Shown here: in pieces, positions 1 to 6,037 of the stretch | Layout: the number at the start of each line of letters is the position of its first letter | How positions within the stretch are numbered: the first letter of the stretch is position 1 | Assembly (NCBI GenBank): GCA_038230275.1 | Contig: JBBRNO010000194.1 | Coordinates: forward strand, 1-9,890 | DNA: 9,890 nt | DNA from: JANXXV01 sp038230275 | Lineage (GTDB): Bacteria; Acidobacteriota; Terriglobia; Bryobacterales; Bryobacteraceae | Reading direction: 5' to 3' | Position numbers and translations under genes: made by a program | The notes under the pieces: model-generated | Databases searched by the model: none | Told to the model about the DNA's origin: nothing | The model's input: the letters and a program-made list of their open reading frames with translations, nothing else

Positions 1-359
1 CCGTCATAGGAGAACGTGACCGAACTCGCCTTGCCCTTCCGCAGCATTTCAGGAAAGTTGAGCCGCACCGCGAAATCCTGCTGGGATCGCGAGGCAGGAA
101 CCTGGCGTCCGCTTTCATCCACCACTTTCGACACGTTCAAGGCGTTGTTTAGTTCGAACGAGGCTGAAGAGGTATCGTCCAGCGGCGTAAAGGTTACCTT
201 GACCGTCGCAGTCAACGTTTGCGTGCGCGGGTTGATCTCCGCTTCAATGACGTAATGTTCTACATCGATCCGGGACTTGCGCTCTTGCGCCGCCGCCGGG
301 AAAAGAGATGCGGCGGCAATCAGTATAGACGCCAACGCGAAACGCGAGTTACCCGCCAT
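1..359 (-). CDS. M1-family metallopeptidase, N-terminal part (runs off the left edge)
   Basis: Only the first ~119 codons are present; the gene continues beyond base 1. The ATG lies at 359-357. The product begins MAGNSRFALASILIAAASLF and has a typical Sec signal peptide with a likely cut after PAAA, before QE (about residue 24). The mature part (IDVEHYVIEAEINPRTQTL, then TATVKVTFTPLDD and SFELNNALNVSKV) reads as the beta-rich N-terminal saddle domain of M1 aminopeptidases (aminopeptidase N/ERAP type), where the chain YxIxxEI...LxaxvxvtftP is typical. The HExxH zinc motif would lie outside the window, so catalytic competence cannot be judged. The start codon sits inside the end of lpxB (11-nt overlap, 349-359), which suggests one transcript and translational coupling. 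Likely role: an exported peptidase acting in the periplasm or at the cell surface. A non-catalytic M1-like protein cannot be excluded. Confidence 0.72.
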   Translation of the reverse strand, partial: MAGNSRFALASILIAAASLFPAAAQERKSRIDVEHYVIEAEINPRTQTLTATVKVTFTPLDDTSSASFELNNALNVSKVVDESGRQVPASRSQQDFAVRLNFPEMLRKGKASSVTFSYD

Positions 360-1515
360 GTGCCCTGTCCTTGTTCAAATCCGTGTGGTTCAAAAGCTCG
401 TTCACCAAGACCGCCGCGCGTTCCATTGGATCGTCCCGCGTAGAAAGCTTATCGGCCACTTCGGCCAAATCCTGCCGCATCCGCCTGCTTGCCGAAGCGT
501 CTCCCAGCAGTCCAAGAACAGCCGCCGAAAGCGATTCTCCTGTCATTTGCTCCTGCATCAGTTCGGGCACAATTTTCCGCTCAGCCACCAAGTTCACCAT
601 CGAATAGAAGGGCACCCGCACCAGAAATCGGCCCATCCACCAACTTAACCCGGCCACCTTGTAGAAGGTAACCATCGGCGTCCCAAGCAACGCGGCTTCT
701 ATTGTCACCGTACCACTTGCAGCTAAGGCTACGTCGGCATGGGCAATGGCATCCCACGTCTCGCCTTCCAATACTTGGATGGCTGCGCCGCCAATTCGTT
801 CCTTAAAAAACGTGGCCCCCGCCCTGTCGGAAAAACCCGCTGGAGAAGCTAACAGCACGGTAACCCGCGGCATCCGAGCCGCGGCTTCCACCAGGGCAGG
901 CAAATGGCGGGACACCTCCCCCACTCTGCTTCCGGGAAGCATCACAACTAAAGGACGGCTGCCGTCGATTCCATGTTTCCGGAAAAAGTCCTCTTTTGAT
1001 AGGGTTGGCTTCACGATCCGGGTCAAGGGATGTCCAATATACGTTGCCTGCACCTGATTTCGGCGGAAATACGCCTCCTCGAATGGAAAAATACACAGCA
1101 GCAGTTTGAGGGAACGGCGCATTTGAGCCAGCCGGCCTTCCCGCCACGCCCAGACTTGCGGTGCAATCAGATAGATCACCGGAACGCCTAACTTCCGCAG
1201 TTTCTTGGCCAGCCGAAGGTGGAAGTCCGGACTATCGGTGAGAATCGCCAGGTCGGGTTTCTCGGCTTCCGCGGCTCGCACCATCTTACGGAATTCGCCA
1301 TAAATGCGCGGAATGTGCCGCACCACTTCCACCAGGCCCACCACGGATAAACTGGCCGCATCGACAATGGTTTTGACACCCGCTTTTTGCATGCGGGGGC
1401 CGGTGCACCCGAAAAATGTAAGCCCAGGCGAGAGACGGCGGAGTGCTTCCACAATCTCGGAGGCGTAGAGATCGCCGGACGCTTCGCCAGCCGAAATCAG
1501 TATTTTCAGGGACAC
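349..1515 (-). CDS. lpxB: Lipid-A-disaccharide synthase
   Basis: LpxB is a membrane-associated GT19 glycosyltransferase of the Raetz pathway. It joins UDP-2,3-diacylglucosamine and 2,3-diacylglucosamine-1-phosphate into lipid A disaccharide and releases UDP. The 388 aa length is normal for the family. Visible hallmarks are GEASGD near residues 10-15, TDSPDFHLRLAKKLRK from 93, YLIAPQVWAWREGR at 115-128, GHPL at 161-164, LPGSRVGEV at 193-201, the nucleotide-binding stretch ASGTVTIEAALLGTPMV at 266-282, and NLVAERKIVPELMQ at 308-321. The start is GTG at 1515-1513: an in-frame TAA lies 9 nt upstream and the conserved KILISAGEASGD follows at once, so no other start fits. There is no Shine-Dalgarno sequence in front of it. 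The end overlaps the M1 peptidase start by 11 nt. The gene shows that the host makes an outer membrane with lipid A. Confidence 0.97.
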   Translation of the reverse strand: MSLKILISAGEASGDLYASEIVEALRRLSPGLTFFGCTGPRMQKAGVKTIVDAASLSVVGLVEVVRHIPRIYGEFRKMVRAAEAEKPDLAILTDSPDFHLRLAKKLRKLGVPVIYLIAPQVWAWREGRLAQMRRSLKLLLCIFPFEEAYFRRNQVQATYIGHPLTRIVKPTLSKEDFFRKHGIDGSRPLVVMLPGSRVGEVSRHLPALVEAAARMPRVTVLLASPAGFSDRAGATFFKERIGGAAIQVLEGETWDAIAHADVALAASGTVTIEAALLGTPMVTFYKVAGLSWWMGRFLVRVPFYSMVNLVAERKIVPELMQEQMTGESLSAAVLGLLGDASASRRMRQDLAEVADKLSTRDDPMERAAVLVNELLNHTDLNKDRAHGG

Positions 1516-1523
1516 TAACGCTT

Positions 1524-1529
1524 AGTCTA
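1524..1529 (-). promoter_or_regulatory. Possible -10 element for lpxB
   Basis: Read on the minus strand the hexamer is TAGACT, four matches to TATAAT, ending 8 nt before the GTG start at 1515. It would place the transcript start within a few bases of the start codon, giving a leaderless or nearly leaderless mRNA, in keeping with the lack of a Shine-Dalgarno sequence. I see no convincing -35. This is weak evidence. Confidence 0.25.
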
Positions 1530-1541
1530 GCGGAATAACTC

Positions 1542-1550
1542 TGCTAGAAT
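1542..1550 (+). promoter_or_regulatory. Extended -10 promoter element for the 1564-4050 operon
   Basis: TGCTAGAAT fits the extended -10 pattern TGnTATAAT, with five of six matches in the hexamer plus the TG. Transcription would begin about 7 nt after base 1550, near 1556-1558. That lies downstream of the ATG at 1552, so the in-frame ATG at 1564 is the better start, with a leader of only a few bases. The position where a -35 should be (near 1522-1527) matches poorly, as is usual for extended -10 promoters. Confidence 0.5.
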
Positions 1551-1563
1551 TATGGTCGTTTCG

Positions 1564-2313
1564 ATGCCCGCTCATACCAACCCAAATCTCAGCGTCGGCC
1601 AGTTCGCCGAACGGTACCGGCGAGAGATGATTCCGCTGAGTAAACCATTCTGCTATTACTTTGCCGCGCTGCCGCTGACCGAAGAAGATATTAAGGAGTA
1701 TCTGGAAGAGCCCATAGCGGCGCTTCCACAGTCCATCTCGTCATGCCTGCCGAAGATCTCCATATTATTGGTGCCGTACCTGGACAAGGGAACCCACAAG
1801 GCGGGGGAGATGGTTTGTCTTGAGAAGCCTGGTAAGGATCGAGTTTCGTGGTCGTCCCGTTTTGTGTCTAAAGAGGAAGCAGTCTTCGGATTCGCGCTGA
1901 AAGACCAGGAAGTGGCGGATTATCACTATCGCTTCTATCACCTGCTGGCCGCGCTGGTGGCCGAACAGTGGGACGCGGACGCGCAGAAACAGTATCATGC
2001 ACTGGTTCGCGAAGAGTTGAACGCAAATGTACACGGCGAAGTGGACGACGAGAGCTGGCACTTAAAGCAGGGTATGTTGCGCCGGCAGCAGATCCTGAGA
2101 AATGAAACCAAGCTTTTCCGGGAATATGCACGGCAGTCGTTTATCGATTCCCTGACTCTCTACCTGCATGGCATCTGTTGCGATATCGACGTGGAGACGG
2201 GTCCACGGCAGTTGCAAAGCCGATTCTTGCGGAAACGGTTAAAGCTGCTCTTGACTCTTTACCCCCCTCCGCAGGGCTACGTTCTGTTCCCGGAAGACGT
2301 CAGTAAGAAATAA
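1564..2313 (+). CDS. Uncharacterised protein, first gene of ATP-grasp operon
   Basis: I do not recognise a family. The product is ~249 aa from the ATG at 1564; an ATG at 1552 would add MVVS but lies upstream of the predicted transcript start. There is no signal peptide or membrane segment, so it should be cytoplasmic. It looks mainly helical: a first segment (QFAERYRREMIPLSKPFCYY, then LTEEDIKEYLEEPI), a middle part with possible beta strands (PKISILLVPYL; DRVSWSSRFV), and a long, charged helical half with YHYRFYHLLAALVAEQWDAD and WHLKQGMLRRQQILRNETKL. Its C-terminal part is basic (RFLRKRLKLLL) and ends LYPPPQGYVLFPEDVSKK. A CC pair (HGICCDID) is present, but there is no obvious metal or catalytic motif. 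It is followed after 7-13 nt by the next gene and belongs to the same transcript as the ATP-grasp enzyme. A role as partner or substrate-recognition protein for that enzyme is speculation. Confidence 0.85.
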   Translation: MPAHTNPNLSVGQFAERYRREMIPLSKPFCYYFAALPLTEEDIKEYLEEPIAALPQSISSCLPKISILLVPYLDKGTHKAGEMVCLEKPGKDRVSWSSRFVSKEEAVFGFALKDQEVADYHYRFYHLLAALVAEQWDADAQKQYHALVREELNANVHGEVDDESWHLKQGMLRRQQILRNETKLFREYARQSFIDSLTLYLHGICCDIDVETGPRQLQSRFLRKRLKLLLTLYPPPQGYVLFPEDVSKK

Positions 2314-2326
2314 AACAGGAATGAAG

Positions 2327-2854
2327 ATGGATGGCGACGGAACCGACAGGACGCCCGGCAAGAACAAGCTGAGGCGGCAGCCTGCGGCGTTGGAGGTGGT
2401 GAAGCGCCGCGCCCCGTTGTCGCTGGAGGATCAAACACTCTACCTATCGCTCGTCCAGGAGATGACGAACGAGAAGAAACCGGCAAACGTCAACGAAAGC
2501 TCTCTGGTGGAGGAAATTGCCAGGAACTATGTGCGGCTGCAGCGTGCGCGGCGGCTGGAGACAGAGACGCTGGACAAGCACATAGCGGAAGTGCAGAATC
2601 GCTTTCGCAAACCGCTCGAAAGCGGCAAGGCGCTGGCCATGGTCTTTATGGAACACGGAGCGCAACTCGAGAGCATGCAGCGAAAGGAAACAAAAATCGA
2701 GGATGCCTGGTATCGCGTGATGGCGGAACTGGACCGCGAGCAGGCCACGCGCCGTAAAGCCGAGCCTGAAGTCGCAGCGCCGGTCGATCCGAAGGCAAAG
2801 CGCATCCACTTGGTGCGGAAGAAGAAGCAGGACGCCGGAACTGAGGGCGGATGA
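2327..2854 (+). CDS. Uncharacterised charged helical protein, second gene of ATP-grasp operon
   Basis: A ~175 aa, strongly charged, presumably cytoplasmic protein with no signal peptide or membrane segment. The ATG at 2327 is preferred over 2321 because AGGA at 2317-2320 is 6 nt before 2327 but touches 2321. The first ~30 residues are basic and probably disordered. Residues ~30-140 look helical or coiled-coil (LSLEDQTLYLSLVQEMTNE; SLVEEIARNYVRLQRARRLE; ETLDKHIAEVQNRFRKPLE). The C-terminus is a basic tail (KAKRIHLVRKKKQ). The middle, with its pattern of a short helix, a region on preferences, then LVEEIARNYVRLQRARRLE, faintly recalls small hypothetical proteins common in acidobacterial genomes, but I cannot name a domain. 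The TGA stop overlaps the ATG of the ATP-grasp gene (ATGA, 2851-2854), so the two are almost certainly translationally coupled. The basic tail could bind nucleic acid or acidic partners (inference). Confidence 0.82.
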   Translation: MDGDGTDRTPGKNKLRRQPAALEVVKRRAPLSLEDQTLYLSLVQEMTNEKKPANVNESSLVEEIARNYVRLQRARRLETETLDKHIAEVQNRFRKPLESGKALAMVFMEHGAQLESMQRKETKIEDAWYRVMAELDREQATRRKAEPEVAAPVDPKAKRIHLVRKKKQDAGTEGG

Positions 2855-4050
2855 CCATTCTCTGTATTGCCAGCTACGAAAAAGGCCACGACTTTCTGCG
2901 CCAGTGCAAGCGCCAGGGCTGTACGGTGATCCTGGTCACGTCGGAGAGCCTGCGATACAACTCGCAATGGCCGCGGGAAAGCATCGACGAAATCTTCTAC
3001 ATGCCGGATAAGGACCAGAAGTGGGACGTCTTGCAAACCATTCACTCGATCAGCTACCTGGCGCGCACGCGCAACATTGAGCGGCTGGTGCCGCTGGACG
3101 ATCTCGATCTGGAGATCGCAGCTACTCTGCGGGAACATCTCCGCATCCCTGGCATGGGCGAGACGACGACGCGGTACTTTCGTGACAAGCTATCCATGCG
3201 CATGAAGGCCCAGGACGCGGGGTTGAGCATCCCGGATTTCGTCTCCGCGGTGAACAACGATAAGATCCTTGAGTTCCTGGAACACGTGCCTGCGCCATGG
3301 GTGCTAAAGCCACGATCCATGGCGGGGGCTATCGGGATCAAGAAAATCCATTCGGCCGAGGAGCTTTGGCGGATTCTGGCGGAGTTGGGTGACCAGCGAT
3401 CGTTCTACCTGCTGGAGCGGTTTGTCCCCGGCGATATCTTTCACGTGGATTCCATTGTGCAGGAACGGATTGTGGTGTTCGCCACGGCCAGCGGATACGG
3501 CAGACCGCCGCTTGAAGTCGCGCACGGTGGCGGCATCTTCACCACCAAGATGCTGGAGCGAGGCTCGCCCCTGGAGCAAGGACTGGTCGAGCTGAACCGC
3601 CGTGTGTTGGAGGGCTTGGGATTACTGCGCGGAGTTTCCCACACCGAATTCATCCGCGCGCACGAGGACGGCAAGCTGTATTTTCTGGAGACCTCGGCAC
3701 GGGTTGGCGGCGCTCATATTGCCGATCTTCTTGAAGCGGCAACAGGCGTGAACATGTGGGCCGAGTGGGCCAAGGTGGAGATTGCGGGCGGCAAAGCGCC
3801 GTACGAACCTCCCATTGCCAGGAACGACTATGGCGGTTTACTGATCTCGCTTGCGCGGCAGGAGTATCCGGATACTTTGGCGTATACGGACCCGGAAATT
3901 GTGTGGCGCATGCATAGAGAACATCACGTGGGTTTTATTGTGAAGTCTCCCGATCCGGCACGGATTCAGGCGCTGTTGGATGCCTACACCGAGCGCGTGC
4001 GGAAGGATTTCCACGCCTCGATGGCGCCGCAGGACCGTCCGTCTCATTGA
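2851..4050 (+). CDS. ATP-grasp domain enzyme (carboxylate ligase type), substrate unknown
   Basis: The 399 aa protein has the layout of an ATP-grasp ligase, an enzyme that activates a carboxylate as an acyl phosphate and joins it to an amine or thiol. Residues 1-100 form an alpha/beta pre-ATP-grasp domain (MTILCIASYEKGHDF; VPLDDLDLEIA at 80-90). The lid and ATP-binding strand follow (RDKLSMRMKAQDAGL at 111-125; WVLKPRSMAGAIGIKKI at 150-166, with K153 as likely ATP-binding lysine). The flexible glycine region is AHGGGIF at 224-230. Likely magnesium ligands are E266 (HTEF) and E280 in FLETSARVGGAHI, where serine 282 occupies the place usually held by asparagine. R284 follows at the usual arginine site. 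The C-terminal ~90 residues carry no motif I know. The gene is last in a tight three-gene operon (ATGA overlap). Biotin-carboxylase-like, peptide-ligase-like and amino-acid-ligase roles are all possible. Confidence 0.9.
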   Translation: MTILCIASYEKGHDFLRQCKRQGCTVILVTSESLRYNSQWPRESIDEIFYMPDKDQKWDVLQTIHSISYLARTRNIERLVPLDDLDLEIAATLREHLRIPGMGETTTRYFRDKLSMRMKAQDAGLSIPDFVSAVNNDKILEFLEHVPAPWVLKPRSMAGAIGIKKIHSAEELWRILAELGDQRSFYLLERFVPGDIFHVDSIVQERIVVFATASGYGRPPLEVAHGGGIFTTKMLERGSPLEQGLVELNRRVLEGLGLLRGVSHTEFIRAHEDGKLYFLETSARVGGAHIADLLEAATGVNMWAEWAKVEIAGGKAPYEPPIARNDYGGLLISLARQEYPDTLAYTDPEIVWRMHREHHVGFIVKSPDPARIQALLDAYTERVRKDFHASMAPQDRPSH

Positions 4051-4189
4051 AGGCAACCGAGTGGAACAATATTCCCAGCTACCCGGTACCGTGAGGGGCT
4101 TTCCAGACGTCTGTAAAGATAGTCGATGCGCGGTTTGACTCTGCAGCGGGGCCGCCTTGCGCAGCCGAGCCGAGCGTTATATTGTGACC
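4051..4189. other. Intergenic region between ATP-grasp operon and msrB
   Basis: A 139-nt non-coding stretch. I see no strong stem followed by a T-run, so no intrinsic terminator can be placed for the upstream operon. TTGACT at 4135-4140 looks like a -35 but has no partner -10 at the right distance. The short inverted pair GGAA/TTCC at 4063-4075 is too small to call. Confidence 0.4.
4178..4183 (+). promoter_or_regulatory. Possible -10 element upstream of msrB
   Basis: TATATT matches five of six -10 bases. TTGCGC at 4157-4162 could be a weak -35 with a short 15-nt spacer. The predicted start of transcription falls at about 4190, exactly at the ATG of the small ORF that precedes msrB. Confidence 0.35.
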
Positions 4190-4264
4190 ATGAGTGATTT
4201 GGAAGGCTCTATTGCTGATAACTTGCTGATCACCTGGATTAAAAAGAAAGGTACCCTGGATTAA
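4190..4264 (+). CDS. Possible 24-residue leader ORF before msrB
   Basis: An ATG at 4190 opens a 24-codon frame (MSDLEGSIADNLLITW..., then IKKKGTLD) that ends TAA at 4262-4264, 5 nt before the msrB ATG. It is in a different frame from msrB, so it is not an N-terminal extension. Its start coincides with the transcript start predicted from the -10 at 4178, making it a leaderless candidate. Translation through it would deliver ribosomes next to the msrB start, which has no Shine-Dalgarno sequence of its own at a suitable distance. A chance ORF of this length is common, so this is a weak call. Confidence 0.25.
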   Translation: MSDLEGSIADNLLITWIKKKGTLD

Positions 4265-4269
4265 CAGAT

Positions 4270-4791
4270 ATGGATACTACACGACGAACGTTTGTTGCCT
4301 CTGCATTCGCTTCCATGACCGCGTTGGCCGCCGGTGGCCAGGGTCTGATAACCATTGTTGAATTCGATGAGAAGGGACAGAGGAAAGGAAAGATCAAAGT
4401 GGAAAAAGTGGTGAAAACCGACGAGGAATGGAGAAAGCAACTGGGTGCCGCCAGTTTTGAAGTCACCCGCAAGAAAGGCACCGAGCGGGCGTTCACAGGC
4501 AAATTCAACAAGTGGCATGAGAAGGGCATCTTCACCTGCATTTGCTGCGGTACGCCGCTTTTCAGTTCCGATACGAAGTATGATTCCGGGACCGGTTGGC
4601 CCAGCTTCTGGGCTCCTATTGCGCAAGAAAACGTGAAAACCGAAACCGACCGGTCGTTTGGTTCGGAGCGGAACGAAGTGTTGTGCCGCAAGTGCGACGG
4701 GCATCTGGGGCACGTGTTCGACGATGGACCGAAACCTACCGGGTTGCGCTACTGCATGAATTCGGTGTCGCTAGACTTCGTTAAGACTTAA
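4270..4791 (+). CDS. msrB: Exported peptide-methionine (R)-S-oxide reductase
   Basis: MsrB reduces the R epimer of methionine sulfoxide in oxidised proteins back to methionine. The 173 aa product carries the full domain at about residues 50-170: a zinc site of two CxxC pairs (C90/C93 in CICCGTPLF and C139/C142 in CRKCDGHLGHVF), the substrate-pocket motif SSDTKYDSGTGWPSFW at 99-114, and the catalytic cysteine C162 in RYCMNSVSL. An additional cysteine, C92, lies inside the first pair. The N-terminus MDTTRRTFVASAFASMTALA has a twin-arginine motif (RRTFVA) followed by a moderately hydrophobic stretch, so export by Tat to the periplasm is likely, perhaps with cofactor-dependent folding (zinc) before export. 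No upstream in-frame start exists (TAA at 4240). The 3' end overlaps the convergent MFS gene by 21 nt. The electron donor in the periplasm is not encoded here. Confidence 0.94.
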   Translation: MDTTRRTFVASAFASMTALAAGGQGLITIVEFDEKGQRKGKIKVEKVVKTDEEWRKQLGAASFEVTRKKGTERAFTGKFNKWHEKGIFTCICCGTPLFSSDTKYDSGTGWPSFWAPIAQENVKTETDRSFGSERNEVLCRKCDGHLGHVFDDGPKPTGLRYCMNSVSLDFVKT

Positions 4792-5973
4792 CTTCGCCGC
4801 GCCGGATCGGATGGCCAGGCCGATCACGCTGCTGACAACCCCGATCATGGCCCATGTGGTGAGCATGCTGTGATCGATCATCAAACCCGCCACGAACGGG
4901 GCAACAATCTGCGCGATTGACATCAGCGACTGGGTAAGGCCCAGCACGGAGCCTTGCTCAGACCGGCCGGCATTCTGCGTGATCAGGCTGGTGAGGGCAG
5001 GACGCAGCGCGCCGGTGCCGAATGAGCAAAGGGTAGAGGCCAGCAGCAGCTGCGGCACAGTATAGCTGAAGCCCAGACCCGCGAACCCAACAATCGCAGT
5101 AACGAAGCCGGCCCGGACTAACATGGGATCGCCGAACCGCTTTGACAGACGGCCCAGCAGGCCACCTTGCAGGATGATGGCGAGCAACCCGACGTACGCA
5201 TAAATAAGACCCACCTGCTTCGGCCCAAATGGCTGTCCATCCCAAGTGAAGCGCCGCTCAGCGAAGAGGGCGAAGCCCGACATGAAGGCGGAGAACCCGA
5301 AGATAAACGCGGCGAACTGCCAGAGTAATGGCGCCAGACCTGGCTGTTGAAAGTATCGCAGGTAATTACCCCAATCCAAAAGGGAAAGCCGGCGGTTCTT
5401 GGCGGCGTCCGGTGATGCCGTATTCGCCGAAGGTAGCAGCCTCCAGGTGGTGAAGACACTGGTGGCCGATAGCGCCGCGGCGGCGAAGATTGGGTATTGA
5501 TAGCCGTATCCGGAAAGCAGTCCGGCAAGCGCGGGTCCGATCAGAAAGCCGATGCCGAAGGCGATCCCGATCAATCCGAAGGCTTTCGTGCGCTCCTCCG
5601 GTTTAGTGACGTCCGAGATATAGGCCTGCGCTAGGGAGAGGTTTCCAGCGGTGATCCCATCAATAATACGCGCCAAAAAGACCACCCAAAGCGTGTGCGC
5701 GTATGCCAGAACAATAAAGCCGATAAACGTTCCAACCTGGCTTACCAGCAACAGGCGCTTACGGCCCATATGGTCGGACATTCTGCCCAGCAGCGGTCCG
5801 GCGATCAACTGGCAAACGGCGTATGTTGAAACCAGCAGGCCCACGGTGGTGGGGCTGGCGCCCAACTTTTCGGCATAGAAGGGCAGCAACGGAAGTATGA
5901 TCGCCAGGCCGAGGACGTCGACCACAACGATCAGAAAAATGGGGATCAGAGGAGAGCTACGTTGTAAGGGCAA
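4771..5973 (-). CDS. MFS exporter of the TetA/DHA1 drug-proton antiporter type
   Basis: A 400 aa integral inner-membrane protein with about 12 hydrophobic segments. Family signatures are clear: first helix IPIFLIVVVDVLGLAIILPL, motif A after helix 2 (GRMSDHMGRKR, residues 63-73, with D67), the helix-4 region ARIIDGITAGNLSLAQAYIS at 101-120, motif C of antiporters (GIAFGIGFLIGPALAG, 136-151), and a second-half motif A relative (GRLSKRFGD, 274-282). The resemblance to TetA and related multidrug exporters is strong, but the substrate cannot be told from sequence, and tetracycline resistance should not be assumed. The start is TTG at 5973-5971; upstream in-frame codons up to the TGA at 6013-6015 offer no ATG or GTG, and the conserved first helix begins soon after. 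The gene converges on msrB with overlapping 3' ends and diverges from the VOC gene. Confidence 0.9.
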   Translation of the reverse strand: MPLQRSSPLIPIFLIVVVDVLGLAIILPLLPFYAEKLGASPTTVGLLVSTYAVCQLIAGPLLGRMSDHMGRKRLLLVSQVGTFIGFIVLAYAHTLWVVFLARIIDGITAGNLSLAQAYISDVTKPEERTKAFGLIGIAFGIGFLIGPALAGLLSGYGYQYPIFAAAALSATSVFTTWRLLPSANTASPDAAKNRRLSLLDWGNYLRYFQQPGLAPLLWQFAAFIFGFSAFMSGFALFAERRFTWDGQPFGPKQVGLIYAYVGLLAIILQGGLLGRLSKRFGDPMLVRAGFVTAIVGFAGLGFSYTVPQLLLASTLCSFGTGALRPALTSLITQNAGRSEQGSVLGLTQSLMSIAQIVAPFVAGLMIDHSMLTTWAMIGVVSSVIGLAIRSGAAKLSLNEV

Positions 5974-5985
5974 AATTCCAATTCG

Positions 5986-5994
5986 ATGGTAGCA
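5986..5994 (-). promoter_or_regulatory. Possible extended -10 for the MFS exporter
   Basis: On the minus strand TGCTACCAT reads as TGn plus a hexamer with four of six matches to TATAAT. Its end is 12 nt before the TTG start, giving a leader of only about 6 nt. The 64-bp gap to the divergent VOC gene has no room for much else and shows no clear operator palindrome. Confidence 0.3.
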
Positions 5995-6037
5995 GACTCG
6001 GCCTGCCGGACCTCACGTAGGGCGGCATTGCATTATC

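Noticed and set aside
2527..3138. Long minus-strand open frame (203 codons) across the operon
   Set aside because: It is antisense to two well-supported genes joined by an ATGA overlap, is rich in Ser/Arg/Cys, and spans their junction without any recognisable domain.
4063..4075. GGAA/TTCC inverted pair after the ATP-grasp gene as a terminator
   Set aside because: Only 4 bp of stem and no T-run follow.
4135..4140. TTGACT as a -35 element for msrB
   Set aside because: The distance to the TATATT at 4178 is 37 nt, far beyond the 16-18 nt needed.
4261..4713. Minus-strand frames (150 codons each) opposite msrB
   Set aside because: Both are antisense to an msrB with all zinc and catalytic cysteines in place.
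4771..5973. Calling the MFS exporter a tetracycline-resistance determinant (tetA)
   Set aside because: The TetA-like motifs are shared by many DHA1 exporters; the substrate cannot be inferred and there is no divergent TetR-type regulator.
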